Shown here: positions 17,575 to 26,545 of the stretch, in pieces
How the letters are laid out: every line of letters starts with the position of its first letter
Numbering within the stretch: the stretch's first letter is position 1
From: Burkholderia pseudomultivorans
GTDB lineage: Bacteria > Pseudomonadota > Gammaproteobacteria > Burkholderiales > Burkholderiaceae
Direction of reading: 5' to 3'
DNA length: 64,000 nucleotides
Assembly (NCBI RefSeq): GCF_001718415.1
Contig: NZ_CP013378.1
Location: 1,054,001-1,118,000, forward strand
Notes under the pieces: generated by a model
The model's database searches: none
Told to the model about the DNA's origin: nothing
The model's input: only the letters and a program-made list of their open reading frames with translations
Translations under genes and position numbers: made by a program

Positions 17575-18766
17575 GCGCCGCATCGCGCTCCGCCCGTTTC
17601 GCATGAAGCCGCAACGCGAGCCACGCGATCCCGACCGCGAGCATCCCGACCAGGCCGCCGAAGGTACCGAGCCACGGCAGCCCGAAGTCGCCCGCGATAT
17701 GGTTGCCGAGCAGCGCGCCGGCGCCGATCCCGACGTTGTACAGCCCGGAGAAGATCGACACCGCCAGATCGGCGCCGTCCGGCGCGAGCTTCAGCACCCA
17801 GGCCTGCATCGCCAGGCCGAAACAGACGATCGCCCCGCCCCAGACCAGCGTATGCACGGACAGCGTGACGATGTTCAGCGCGCAGGGGAACAGGATCAGC
17901 AGGCAGCCCGACAACGCGACGATCGACGCCAGCAGGAACTTGTCCGGTTCGCGCGGATAGAGGCGGTTGAAGCAGAGCGCGGCCGGCATGCCTGCGACGC
18001 CGAACAGGATCAGCACATACGTGATCCGGCTGTTGCTCGCATGGTTCACGCTCTGCACGAACGGCTCGATATACGTGTACGACGTGAAATGTGCGGACAC
18101 GACCAGCACGGTGATCGCATACAGCGCCACCAGCGCCGGCTTGCGCAGAAAGACGCCGATGCTGCCGAGCGAGCCGGCACCCTGGCTCGGCAGCTCGGGC
18201 AGCGTCGCGCGCAGCAGCAGCAGTGCGACGCCCGCCGCGCCCGCGATGATCAGGAACGTGACGCGCCAGCCGAACGCCTCGCCGATCACGCGCCCGAGCG
18301 GAATGCCGGCGACCATCGCAATCGCCGTGCCCATCGCCAGCATGCTGAGCGCGCGGCTTTTCCGGTCGCTCGGCGCAAGCCGCACGGCGAGCGGCACCGA
18401 GATCGACCAGAACACCGCATGCGCGCATGCGATGCCCAGCCGGCCGACCATCAGCACCGCGAAGTTCCATGCGACGCCGGTCACGACATGGCTGACCACA
18501 AACACCAGCAGCGCCCCGGTCAGCAGCCGGCGGCGCTCGACGTGGCGTGTGAGCAGCGTCAGCGGCAGCGACACGACGGCGACGGCCCACGCATAGATCG
18601 TCAGCATCAGCCCGACATCGGTCGGCTGCATGTGCAGGCTGTCGCCGATCGCGCTGAGCAGCGCAACCGGTACGAATTCGGTGGTATTGAAGATGAAGGC
18701 GGTGAGCGCCAGGGCGACAACGCCCCACCACGCATGCCTGGAACTGACGGCGTCCGGTGTTGCCAT
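17555..18766 (-). CDS. sotB: MFS sugar efflux transporter, SotB-like
   Basis: This 403-residue protein has 12 predicted membrane segments and the SotB/arabinose-efflux hallmarks FNTTEFVPVALLSAIGDSL and DRKSRALSMLAMGTAIAMV. SotB proteins export sugars such as arabinose or IPTG and related compounds; the natural substrate here is unknown. The start at 18766 gives the standard N-terminus, while the frame stays open 46 codons further upstream. It is tail-to-tail with aliA and divergent from the HAD hydrolase. Confidence 0.82.
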   Translation of the reverse strand: MATPDAVSSRHAWWGVVALALTAFIFNTTEFVPVALLSAIGDSLHMQPTDVGLMLTIYAWAVAVVSLPLTLLTRHVERRRLLTGALLVFVVSHVVTGVAWNFAVLMVGRLGIACAHAVFWSISVPLAVRLAPSDRKSRALSMLAMGTAIAMVAGIPLGRVIGEAFGWRVTFLIIAGAAGVALLLLRATLPELPSQGAGSLGSIGVFLRKPALVALYAITVLVVSAHFTSYTYIEPFVQSVNHASNSRITYVLILFGVAGMPAALCFNRLYPREPDKFLLASIVALSGCLLILFPCALNIVTLSVHTLVWGGAIVCFGLAMQAWVLKLAPDGADLAVSIFSGLYNVGIGAGALLGNHIAGDFGLPWLGTFGGLVGMLAVGIAWLALRLHAKRAERDAALSREHA

Positions 18767-18972
18767 ACCTGGAATCGACGTGACGAGGGACGAGGGTTGG
18801 GAACGCGCGCGGCGCGGCAAGCCCCGTCCGGCGCATCGCCGCGATTGTACCAGCGGCGCCCGGCGCATCGCGGCGACCCCGCGCGGGGGACATGGCGATG
18901 ACATGGCCGGACGCCGATAATGTATCGACAGGCGGGCGCGTTGCCCGATTCCTGTCGAGCCAGGAGAATCAC

Positions 18973-19647
18973 ATGCGCATTGAAACGACCTTTCTGTTCG
19001 ATCTCGACGGCACGCTCGTCGACAGCGTCTATCAGCACGTCCTCGCGTGGAAGGAAGCGCTCGATGCCGAGGGCATCGAGCTGTCGGTGTGGCGCATCCA
19101 CCGCAAGATCGGGATGAGCGGCGGCCTGTTCCTGAACCAGCTGCTGCGCGAGACGGCAGGCGACATCGACGCCGAACGCGTCGAACGGCTCGCCCGGCTG
19201 CACGCGGCCGCGTACCAGCGGCTGCGCGCGCAGGTCCGGCCGCTGCCGGGCGCGCGCGAACTGCTGGCCGCGCTGTCGAGCGCCGGGATCCGCTGGGCGA
19301 TCGCCACCAGCGGACGAATGGAAACGGCCGCGATCAACCTCGAGGCGCTGGGCGTCGATCCGGCGAAGCAGGTCGTCGTCACGCGCGACCAGGTCAAGTA
19401 CGCGAAACCCGACCCCGACCTGTTCCTGACTGCGGCGGCCAAGCTGAACGTGCCGATCGAGCACACCGTGGTGGTCGGCGACAGCATCTGGGACATGCTC
19501 GCCGCAAGCCGCTGCCGCGCGCTCGGCGTCGGGCTGTTGTCGGGCGGCTATGGCAGCGACGAGCTGGAACGCGCGGGTGCGCTGCGCGTGTATGACGATC
19601 CGGCGGATCTGCTGTGGCATCTCGACGAGATTGCTGCGCGGCCTTGA
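18973..19647 (+). CDS. HAD-superfamily hydrolase (phosphoglycolate phosphatase-like)
   Basis: This 224-residue protein has all HAD motifs: DLDGTLVDS at residues 9-17 (nucleophile Asp), TSGRMETA (motif II Ser), Lys in KYAKPDPDLF and VVGDSIWDML. An alpha-helical cap lies between motifs I and II, as in phosphoglycolate phosphatases and beta-phosphoglucomutases. The substrate cannot be predicted. The start at 18973 is set by CAGGAG at 18961-18966; the frame extends 27 codons upstream without a good ribosome site. Confidence 0.88.
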   Translation: MRIETTFLFDLDGTLVDSVYQHVLAWKEALDAEGIELSVWRIHRKIGMSGGLFLNQLLRETAGDIDAERVERLARLHAAAYQRLRAQVRPLPGARELLAALSSAGIRWAIATSGRMETAAINLEALGVDPAKQVVVTRDQVKYAKPDPDLFLTAAAKLNVPIEHTVVVGDSIWDMLAASRCRALGVGLLSGGYGSDELERAGALRVYDDPADLLWHLDEIAARP

Positions 19648-19786
19648 GTCGCGCGGATCGACGTAGCCGCAGGACCCGTCGCGGTCGCAATCGCGGCGGC
19701 ATGGATGAACGAACGGCGGCTGGAGCGCGCCACGCCGAAGCGAGCCGGGAGCCGACGCCCCGCATCACGCAACGCGGCGCCGCGCG

Positions 19787-20656
19787 TTACCGCTTCGCGG
19801 TCCGTCCGCGCGCCGCCGGCTTCGCCGCGGCAACCGGCACCGGCGCCGCTTGCGCGGGCACGCCGGCCGCGCCCGCGCGCTTGAACCACGGCGAGCCCAG
19901 CGTGGCCGCGCTCATGTCGGACGCCGCCTCGAGCAGCAACGGCGCAAGCTCCTTGAGCCGCGACTCCGGCAAGCGGCTCGTCGGGCCGGCCAGGCTGACG
20001 ATGCCGACCACTTCGTTGGTGACCGGATTGCGCACCGCCGCCGCGATCGACGTCATGCCGACCTCGTAGGTCTCGATCGCGACCCCGTAACCGCGCTCGC
20101 GTGCGCCGTTCAGGTCCTTCAGGAACTGCTGGATCGTCTTCGGCGCGCGCGGCACGTTCTGTGCCTTCGCGCCAAGCCCGCCCTGCTTCGACACCAGCTC
20201 GACCGCACGTTCGTCGGGCAGCGTCGCAAGCCACGCCTGCCCGCTCGCGGTGCAATGCAGCGGCGGCTGGCTGCCCATGTCGGGGTCGTAGCGCAACCCC
20301 GACTTCGCGCCCTGCGCCTTGCCGACGAACGTGATGTGATCGTCCTCGACCACGCCGAGCCGCGCCAGTTCGCCGGACGCCTCGGCCAGCCGGTCGAGCA
20401 CCGGCTGCGAAATGTCGAACATCCCGCTCGTCGACAGGTAGATCAGCGCAAGCGACACCAGCTTCAGCGCGAGCATGTACTCGCCATGCTCCTGGTCCTG
20501 CCGCACGAACCCTTCGTCGATCAGCATCGACAGCAGCCGGTGCGTCCCGCTGCGCGGAATATTGAGCGTATCGGCAATGGTGGCCAGCGGCATGCGACCG
20601 CCGTTCTTTGCCAGCAATTCCAGCACTGCGAGCGCACGCTCGAGATTTCCTGCCAT
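19787..20656 (-). CDS. IclR-family transcriptional regulator
   Basis: This 289-residue protein has an N-terminal winged helix-turn-helix (about 1-60, MPLATIADTLNIPRSGTHRL) and a C-terminal IclR effector domain (about 75-255). The Ala/Lys/Arg-rich tail is disordered. It lies at the end of the minus-strand FAD/NIPSNAP/isomerase/MFS gene run, with its own upstream gap containing an IclR-type box. The same box recurs in three other promoter regions up to 35 kb, so it is the likely regulator of this catabolic region, with autoregulation. The effector is unknown, probably a pathway intermediate. Confidence 0.9.
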   Translation of the reverse strand: MAGNLERALAVLELLAKNGGRMPLATIADTLNIPRSGTHRLLSMLIDEGFVRQDQEHGEYMLALKLVSLALIYLSTSGMFDISQPVLDRLAEASGELARLGVVEDDHITFVGKAQGAKSGLRYDPDMGSQPPLHCTASGQAWLATLPDERAVELVSKQGGLGAKAQNVPRAPKTIQQFLKDLNGARERGYGVAIETYEVGMTSIAAAVRNPVTNEVVGIVSLAGPTSRLPESRLKELAPLLLEAASDMSAATLGSPWFKRAGAAGVPAQAAPVPVAAAKPAARGRTAKR

Positions 20657-20688
20657 GGCGCCTTCTCATTCGTATCGTGATGGCAAAT

Positions 20689-20703
20689 GAGAACACAATT
20701 CCA
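20689..20703. promoter_or_regulatory. IclR-type box 1 (IclR gene promoter)
   Basis: GAGAA-CACAA-TTCCA matches the IclR consensus TGGAA-N5-TTCCA in one conserved half and partly in the other. An extra TGGAA half-site follows at 20707-20711. It lies 33 bp upstream of the IclR start codon, which suggests autoregulation. Confidence 0.5.
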
Positions 20704-20751
20704 TACTGGAACTCAAGCAGATCCTCGAGCGGATGCTCCCGCCGCACGCGC

Positions 20752-22161
20752 TCAGTGGCCGGCGCTCACGCCGACGGGCACGAAGGTGCCGCGATGACGC
20801 GCGCCCTTGAGCAGCACCGCCGCGCCGCCCACCGCCGCCGGCACCGCGAGCGCCGCGAACACCTGCCCGAAGCCCCAGTTCGCGTGCAGCATCGCCGCAC
20901 CCAGCATCGCGCCCGCAATACCGCCGAAGCGGCCGACGCCGAGCATCCAGCTCGTGCCGGTCGCGCGCATCTCGGTCGGGTAGGAACCGGCCGCGAGCGC
21001 GCAAAAGCCGGTATTCGAGCCGTTCATGCAATAGCCGATGCCAAGCGCCAGCACGCAGATGACCGCGAACGAATGGGCCGACGCGCCCATGTACCACGCG
21101 AGCGCGCCACCCGCCAGCACGGTCGCGCCGAGCGCGCGGTGCGGATTGAAGCGATCCATCTGCCAGCCGATCAGCACCGAGCCAACCGTGCCGCCGGCCT
21201 GGAACAGTGCGCCGACGACGGCCGCCTCGCCCAGCGAAAACCCGAGCCCGCGAATCAGCGTCGGCAGCCAGTTGCCGAGCAGGTAGACGGTAAGCAGGCC
21301 CGCGAAGTAGCAGATCCACAGCATCACCGTGCCGAACGCGTGCTCGCGCGACAGGATCGCCCGCACCGGGCTGCGCGCGTCGCGCGCCGGTTCGTGCGAC
21401 ACGAAGCGCGTGCGCGCGTCGGCGATGCCGGGCTGCACGCGGTTCAGCACGCCGACCAGACGCACGCGCCGGCTCTCCTTCAGCGCAAGATAGCGTGCGG
21501 ATTCGGGCAGCCATCTGGCGAGCACCGGCACGTAGGCGACCGGCAGCACGCCGCCCAGCAGCAGCACCGAATGCCAGCCCCACGTCTCGATCAGCCATGC
21601 GCTCACGAAGCCGCCGCCCGCCGCGCCGAACGTGAAACCGCAGAACACCGCCGTCACCATCAGTGCCCGGCGCCGCGGCGGCGCATACTCGGCCATCAGC
21701 GTGGCCGCGTTCGGCATCGACGCGCCCAAGCCGATGCCGGTCAGGAAGCGCAGCGCCGTCAGCGACGCGACGCCGGTCGCAAAGGCCGACGCCACGCTCC
21801 ATATCCCGAAGAACAGCACCGCCCCGACCATCACCGTCTTGCGGCCGAAGCGGTCGGACATCGGGCCGGCGGCGAGCGCACCGAACGCGAGGCCGAGCAG
21901 GCCGCCGCTCATCACGGGGCCGAGCGCGTCGCGCGGAATCGCCCATGCGCTCGAAATCGACGGCGCGATAAAGCCGATCATCACCGTGTCGAGCCCGTCC
22001 AGCATCACGATCAGCATGCATAACAGCAGCACCAGCCACTGGAAGCGGCCGACCGGTTGCGCGTCGAGGAAGTGCTGGACGTCGAGCGGCTCGATCCGAG
22101 CCGTTTCGCGATACTGATTAATACGAGGTCGTGGCCGTGCGGCCGCTTGCGAGGAAGTCAT
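20752..22161 (-). CDS. MFS transporter, aromatic acid:H+ symporter type (1)
   Basis: This 469-residue carrier has 12 membrane segments and the AAHS (PcaK/BenK/MhpT) features: DGLDTVMIGFIAPSI in TM1, AGPMSDRFGRKTV in loop 2-3, and GASMPNAATLMAEYAP before TM5. These residues in PcaK-like carriers serve proton-coupled uptake of aromatic or hydroaromatic acids. It is downstream of the TIM-barrel, NIPSNAP and FAD genes on the same strand and probably cotranscribed. A second, similar carrier lies at 37828-39210. Confidence 0.9.
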   Translation of the reverse strand: MTSSQAAARPRPRINQYRETARIEPLDVQHFLDAQPVGRFQWLVLLLCMLIVMLDGLDTVMIGFIAPSISSAWAIPRDALGPVMSGGLLGLAFGALAAGPMSDRFGRKTVMVGAVLFFGIWSVASAFATGVASLTALRFLTGIGLGASMPNAATLMAEYAPPRRRALMVTAVFCGFTFGAAGGGFVSAWLIETWGWHSVLLLGGVLPVAYVPVLARWLPESARYLALKESRRVRLVGVLNRVQPGIADARTRFVSHEPARDARSPVRAILSREHAFGTVMLWICYFAGLLTVYLLGNWLPTLIRGLGFSLGEAAVVGALFQAGGTVGSVLIGWQMDRFNPHRALGATVLAGGALAWYMGASAHSFAVICVLALGIGYCMNGSNTGFCALAAGSYPTEMRATGTSWMLGVGRFGGIAGAMLGAAMLHANWGFGQVFAALAVPAAVGGAAVLLKGARHRGTFVPVGVSAGH

Positions 22162-22268
22162 CGAATGTCTCCGGAGTATCGTTGTTGTCGTCGTGTCGAA
22201 TGCCCTGGCCTCACGCCGGCGTCACGCCGCAGGTGAAGCCCGGGCCCGTCGTTGCCGCCGCAGCGCGC

Positions 22269-23102
22269 TCAGGCCGGCACGGCCGCCGCGTCGATCACCG
22301 CACGTGTCGCTTCGCGCAGCCGGCGCGCGCGCGCCACCGCAGGCGTCGTGTTCGCCCATTGCTGGTTCGGCACCTCGACGCTCACCGGCAGGTGCGCGGG
22401 CAGCGCACGCAGGATGCCCGCCAGATCGAGGCCGCCGTCGCCCGGTACCAGCCGCGCGCAGCGCGCCTGGAACAGCAGCGTATCGACGTCGGTCGGCCGC
22501 TCGGCCGGCGCGTCGCAGAACTGCACGTAGCCGAAGTAGTCGCGCGGCAACGCGCGCAACGTGTCGAGCGACGACCCCGCGCGGTCGAAGTGGATCGGAT
22601 CGACGATCAGCCCGGTGTTGCGACGGCCGCATGCATCGACGATGCGCGCACCGGCGTCGAGATCCTTCACGTCGGTCCACGGCATCGGCTCCAGCGACGG
22701 CGACAGGCCGAGCGGCGCGGCGAGATCGCACAGCCGGCCGAGCCGCTCGACGGTGCGCGCTTCGTCGGGATCGTTGCCCGCGACGAGCACGTAGCGCGCG
22801 CCGAGTTCCGCGGCCGTTTCGAGCATCGGCAGGTAGTCCGTCACGTCGGTATCGGGCTTCAGGCGCGCGATCTCGACGTCGAGCACGCGCATGCCCGTAT
22901 CGCGCAGGATCGCCAGCGTCTCGCGCCGCAGCGGCGTGTCGCCGACGATCGCGTGGCGGACCTCGCTATCGGTGGCCGGCAGCAGGCGCAGGCCGACGTA
23001 GTCGTAGCCCGCGTCGACCGCGCATTGCACCATCTGCGGCGGATTCAGCTCGAGCACGGTCAGCGCCGACAGCGACAGCGCGCGGGATTGAGGCTGGGTC
23101 AT
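22269..23102 (-). CDS. TIM-barrel sugar-phosphate isomerase/epimerase-like protein
   Basis: This 277-residue protein fits the AP-endonuclease-2/xylose-isomerase-like TIM barrel: LSLSALTVLELNPPQMVQCA, GYDYVGLRLLP, SLEPMPWTDVKDLDAG (metal-ligand Glu region), GLIVDPIHFDRAG and YVQFCDAPAE. The family includes hydroxypyruvate isomerase, 2-keto-myo-inositol isomerase and 3-dehydroshikimate dehydratase. No single activity can be chosen from sequence alone. Placement between an aromatic-acid carrier and a flavin dehydrogenase suggests action on a cyclic keto acid. Confidence 0.82.
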   Translation of the reverse strand: MTQPQSRALSLSALTVLELNPPQMVQCAVDAGYDYVGLRLLPATDSEVRHAIVGDTPLRRETLAILRDTGMRVLDVEIARLKPDTDVTDYLPMLETAAELGARYVLVAGNDPDEARTVERLGRLCDLAAPLGLSPSLEPMPWTDVKDLDAGARIVDACGRRNTGLIVDPIHFDRAGSSLDTLRALPRDYFGYVQFCDAPAERPTDVDTLLFQARCARLVPGDGGLDLAGILRALPAHLPVSVEVPNQQWANTTPAVARARRLREATRAVIDAAAVPA

Positions 23103-23132
23103 GTCGTCTCCTTGATCGTCATTGCGTCAGGT

Positions 23133-23744
23133 TCAGCGCAGCGGCGAAAACGGCGCGGGCACGCAGATCGTCGAGGCCATCGTGGTCAGGTGCGCCGGGC
23201 CGCCCTTCGGCGGCCAGATGCCGTCCCTGACCGCTTCCGCCCGGATGCGCGAACGCTCGTCCACGCTCGCATACGGCCAGATGTTCAGAAAGCGCGGCAC
23301 GTCGCCGTCGAGCGCATACATCGCGCCGACCAGCGGCGAGCGCTTGATACGCTCCGGCACGGCCTGCTCCCACACGTCGATCGTCTGCTGCAGGCTGCCG
23401 AGCTTCGTGCCGTACACGCGCATCTCGTAGATGCCGCCGTGCACGGCCGGCTCGATCGGCGGCAGGAACGGGAACAGCGCGTAGCTGGCCGTCTTCACGT
23501 CGACGATGGCGTCGCCGCAGCCGAACGGGTTGCCTTCGAGCAGCATCCGCTTGCGCTCGGCGACCAGCGCGGCTTCCGACGCATAGCCGCGCAGCACCAG
23601 CACCTGGCCGAGCGTGCCGATGTCGGAATACCAGCAGCCGAGCAGCCGGCCGCCCTGCGGATCGCCGCTTGCCTGGATCCCTTCGAAGACCTGCGCATTC
23701 GCGCCGATCTTCACCGTGAGCGTCACTACGTCATACAGTGTCAT
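23133..23744 (-). CDS. NIPSNAP-family protein, two-domain
   Basis: This 203-residue protein appears to hold two ferredoxin-like (dimeric alpha/beta barrel) NIPSNAP domains: the first starts at MTLYDVVTLTVKIGAN, the second at IYEMRVYGTKLGSL, with the typical FLNIWPYASVDERSRIR. NIPSNAP proteins have no settled enzymatic role. Its start codon overlaps the stop of the upstream FAD gene as ATGA, implying translational coupling and a linked function. A second FAD-NIPSNAP pair occurs at 40111-42230. Confidence 0.85.
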   Translation of the reverse strand: MTLYDVVTLTVKIGANAQVFEGIQASGDPQGGRLLGCWYSDIGTLGQVLVLRGYASEAALVAERKRMLLEGNPFGCGDAIVDVKTASYALFPFLPPIEPAVHGGIYEMRVYGTKLGSLQQTIDVWEQAVPERIKRSPLVGAMYALDGDVPRFLNIWPYASVDERSRIRAEAVRDGIWPPKGGPAHLTTMASTICVPAPFSPLR

Positions 23745-25486
23745 TGCATTGTCCTCGAGGATGAATCGACACCGGCGCGCGCGGCATCGGGCGCGGCGTC
23801 GGCAAGAGAAAGCGCGGCGAGATAGCCGAAGGTCATCGCAGGCCCGAGCGTGATGCCGCCGCTCGGATAGCAGCCGCCCATCATGCTGGCCGCATCGTTG
23901 CCGACCGCATAGAGGCCGGCGATCGCCGCGCCGCTTCGATCGAGCACGCGCGCGTCGCGGTCGGTCGCGAGGCCCGCGAACGTGCCGAGGCTGCCGGGCA
24001 ACAGCTTCACCGCATAGAACGGCCCCGCCTCGATCGGCGCGAGACACGGATTCGGCCGATGCGCCGCATCGCCCTGCACGCGGTTGTACGGCGTCGAGCC
24101 TTTGTGAAACGCCGGATCGGCGCCCTGCTTCGCATACGGGTTGTACGCCGCCACCGTGTCCGCGAGCGCACGCGCATCGATCCCGCACGCGTGCGCCAGC
24201 GCCTCGAGCGTCGCGCCGCGCTTCAGGTAGCCGGAACGCAGGTACGGGCCGACCGGGAACGGCCGCGGCTTCGAAAAACCGAGCCCGTAGCGCCGCTGGA
24301 AACGGTGGTCGCAAATCAGCCATGCGCAGACTTCGTCGCCGGCGGGCGTCGTATCCAGCAGCGCGGAGATGAAGTCATGATACGACGACGCCTCGTTCAC
24401 GAAGCGCCGGCCCGCGCGCGTCACCGCGATCACGCCCGGTTTCGCGCGCTCGATCAGGTGCGGAAATGCAACGGCGGCGGCGCCCGCCTGCGGCACCAGC
24501 GACACGGGCGCCCACGCGGCCGGCGCATCGAGCGTCTGGTCGAAATGCGCGCCGACCGTTTCGCCGAGCCGGATGCCGTCGCCGGTATTGCAGAGCGGCG
24601 CCGCCGACCAGTGCTCGCGCCCGGACGGCGTATACGCGAAAGTCTGCGCGCGCCGCGCCGGATCGTGCGGAAAGCCGCCGCACGCAAGCACGACCCCGCG
24701 CGCTGCGCGTATCTCGTGCACGATGCCGTCGATCTCGACCCGCGCGCCGGTCACGCGTTCGGCGTCGCGCATCAGGCCGATCGCTTTCGCATGCGTGCGC
24801 AGGTCGACGCCGCGATCGGCCGCCGATTTCAGCAGCCGCGCGACGAGCGCATTGCCGTTGACGAGATGCATCGAACGTCCGTAGCGCAGCTTGTGCCACG
24901 CAAACGCAGCCAGCCGGCGACTCGCGTACAGCGCCGACTTCGGCGCGCGCGTCGCGCGATAGAAATGCGCGAGATCCTGCCCGGACGCGAGCGCCATCCC
25001 CTTGATCGTCGTGACCGACAGCGGCTCGCGCAGCTTGTCGATCAGCGGGCCGAGCTCGCGGCCGTCGAACGGCATCGCGCAGACCGAGCGCCCGCCCGCA
25101 CCGGCGCCCGGCGTCGTATGGAAATCGGGAATGCGGTTGCCGTCGATGAAGCGCACCGCCGTATGCCGTTCGAAGAACGCGACCATCTCGGGGCCGCGTT
25201 CGAGCAGCGCATCGACCTTGTCGGCGTCGTAGTGCGCGCCCAGTTCGTGCTTCAGATAGGTGCGCGGCGCGTCGATGTCCTCGCGGATTCCCGCGCGCGT
25301 CGCGAGCGGATTGCGCGGAATCCACATCCAGCCGCCCGACCACGCGGTCGTGCCGCCGAACACGGCCTCCTTCTCCGCGACGATCACGCGCAGGCCCTGC
25401 GCGGCCGCCGTCACCGCCGCCGCGAGCCCGCCCGCGCCGGAGCCCAGCACCAGCACGTCGCAGTCGAGTATCGGTTCACGCTTCAT
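23741..25486 (-). CDS. FAD-dependent dehydrogenase, KstD/fumarate-reductase family (1)
   Basis: This 581-residue flavoprotein has the dinucleotide motif VLVLGSGAGGLAAAVTAAAQ at the N-terminus, GGTTAWSGGWMW, RFVNEASSYHDF, RRYGLGFSKP and the C-terminal GGCYPSGGITLGPAMTFGYL. These are the landmarks of 3-ketosteroid-1-dehydrogenase-like enzymes, which remove hydrogens next to a ring ketone. The true substrate is unknown. It heads a minus-strand operon (FAD, NIPSNAP, TIM barrel, MFS) whose promoter carries a perfect IclR-type palindrome. The start at 25486 lies just before the flavin motif; upstream sequence in frame is promoter DNA. Confidence 0.88.
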   Translation of the reverse strand: MKREPILDCDVLVLGSGAGGLAAAVTAAAQGLRVIVAEKEAVFGGTTAWSGGWMWIPRNPLATRAGIREDIDAPRTYLKHELGAHYDADKVDALLERGPEMVAFFERHTAVRFIDGNRIPDFHTTPGAGAGGRSVCAMPFDGRELGPLIDKLREPLSVTTIKGMALASGQDLAHFYRATRAPKSALYASRRLAAFAWHKLRYGRSMHLVNGNALVARLLKSAADRGVDLRTHAKAIGLMRDAERVTGARVEIDGIVHEIRAARGVVLACGGFPHDPARRAQTFAYTPSGREHWSAAPLCNTGDGIRLGETVGAHFDQTLDAPAAWAPVSLVPQAGAAAVAFPHLIERAKPGVIAVTRAGRRFVNEASSYHDFISALLDTTPAGDEVCAWLICDHRFQRRYGLGFSKPRPFPVGPYLRSGYLKRGATLEALAHACGIDARALADTVAAYNPYAKQGADPAFHKGSTPYNRVQGDAAHRPNPCLAPIEAGPFYAVKLLPGSLGTFAGLATDRDARVLDRSGAAIAGLYAVGNDAASMMGGCYPSGGITLGPAMTFGYLAALSLADAAPDAARAGVDSSSRTMQ

Positions 25487-25560
25487 GTTCGCTATCGCCC
25501 GTTCAGTGTCTCCAACGCCGGATGCGATGTCATCGCGACGTTTATGGAATGTTCTTTCGA

Positions 25561-25579
25561 AGTGGAATACTATTCCACT
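25561..25579. promoter_or_regulatory. IclR-type box 2, perfect 19-bp palindrome
   Basis: AGTGGAATA-C-TATTCCACT is perfectly symmetric and contains TGGAA-N5-TTCCA, the canonical IclR-family box. It lies midway in the 138-bp divergent promoter of the FAD operon (-) and the epimerase-like gene (+), so it could control both. Confidence 0.65.
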
Positions 25580-25624
25580 AATTCGAGTTTCGCAAAGACT
25601 TTGTGACGACAGGGAGGCACGACA

Positions 25625-26545
25625 ATGCGGGTACTGGTAACGGGCGGCAGCGGTTTTCTCGGCGCATGGATCATCAGGAGGCTGCTGGCACGCGGCATCG
25701 ACTGCGTGAGCTTCGACGTGGGCGCGAACCCGCGCCTGGTCGACGCGCTCGCGCCCACGCGCGCCGCGGCGGTGCACTGGCGCACGGGCGACGTCGCCGA
25801 TGCGGCGGCCACCGCGCGCGCGCTCGACGGCTGCGACGCGGTGATCCATCTCGCCGGCATCCTCACGCCCGCCTGTGCGGCCGATCCGGTGCGTGGCGCG
25901 CACGTCAACCTGATCGGCACGCTGAACGTGTTCGAGGCCGCGCGCGCGGCCGGACTGCGGCGCGTGCTCTATGCGAGCAGCGCCGGCGTGTTCGGCCCGC
26001 ACGACGGCGCGGCGCCGCTGCCACAGACCCACTACGGCGCGTTCAAGCTCGCATGCGAAGGCTCGGCGCGTGCGTACTGGCACGACCACGGGATCGCAAG
26101 CATCGGCTTCCGTCCGCTGGTGGTCTACGGCGCCGGACGCGAGACGGGCTCGAGCGCCGGGCCGAGCCTCGCATGCCGCGCGGCCGCGCGCGGCGAGCGT
26201 TACACGATTCCGTTCTGCGGCACGACGGGCCTCGTGTACGCGGACGATGTCGCGGCCGCGTACGAGGCCGCGCTACTGCACGACTTCGATGGCGCGCATG
26301 CGTTCACGCTGGCCGGCGAGATCACGCCGGTGACCACGCTGATCGAGCGGATCGCGGCCCTCGCGCCGGCTGCGCGCATCGATGCCGACGGGCCGCCGCT
26401 GCCGATCGCGACCGACTTCCCCGACGATCCCGCGCTCGCGCGGTTGCTGCCGGGCCTGCCGCGCACCGCGCTCGACGACGGCCTGCGGCAGACCATCGCG
26501 TTCTATCGCCACGGCGTGCCGGCGCTCGCCGCGGCCGGTCGCTAG
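25625..26545 (+). CDS. NAD-dependent epimerase/dehydratase-family protein (extended SDR)
   Basis: This 306-residue protein starts with VTGGSGFLGAWIIRRLLA (Rossmann TGxxGxxG) and has DVADAAATARALDGCDAVIHLAGI, SSAGVFGPHD and the catalytic Tyr-x3-Lys in THYGAFKLACEG. This is the extended-SDR layout of sugar epimerases and hydroxysteroid or cinnamoyl-CoA reductases. The substrate is unknown. It is transcribed from the IclR-box promoter shared with the FAD operon. Its stop codon shares a CTAG with the stop of the convergent Gfo/Idh gene. Confidence 0.85.
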   Translation: MRVLVTGGSGFLGAWIIRRLLARGIDCVSFDVGANPRLVDALAPTRAAAVHWRTGDVADAAATARALDGCDAVIHLAGILTPACAADPVRGAHVNLIGTLNVFEAARAAGLRRVLYASSAGVFGPHDGAAPLPQTHYGAFKLACEGSARAYWHDHGIASIGFRPLVVYGAGRETGSSAGPSLACRAAARGERYTIPFCGTTGLVYADDVAAAYEAALLHDFDGAHAFTLAGEITPVTTLIERIAALAPAARIDADGPPLPIATDFPDDPALARLLPGLPRTALDDGLRQTIAFYRHGVPALAAAGR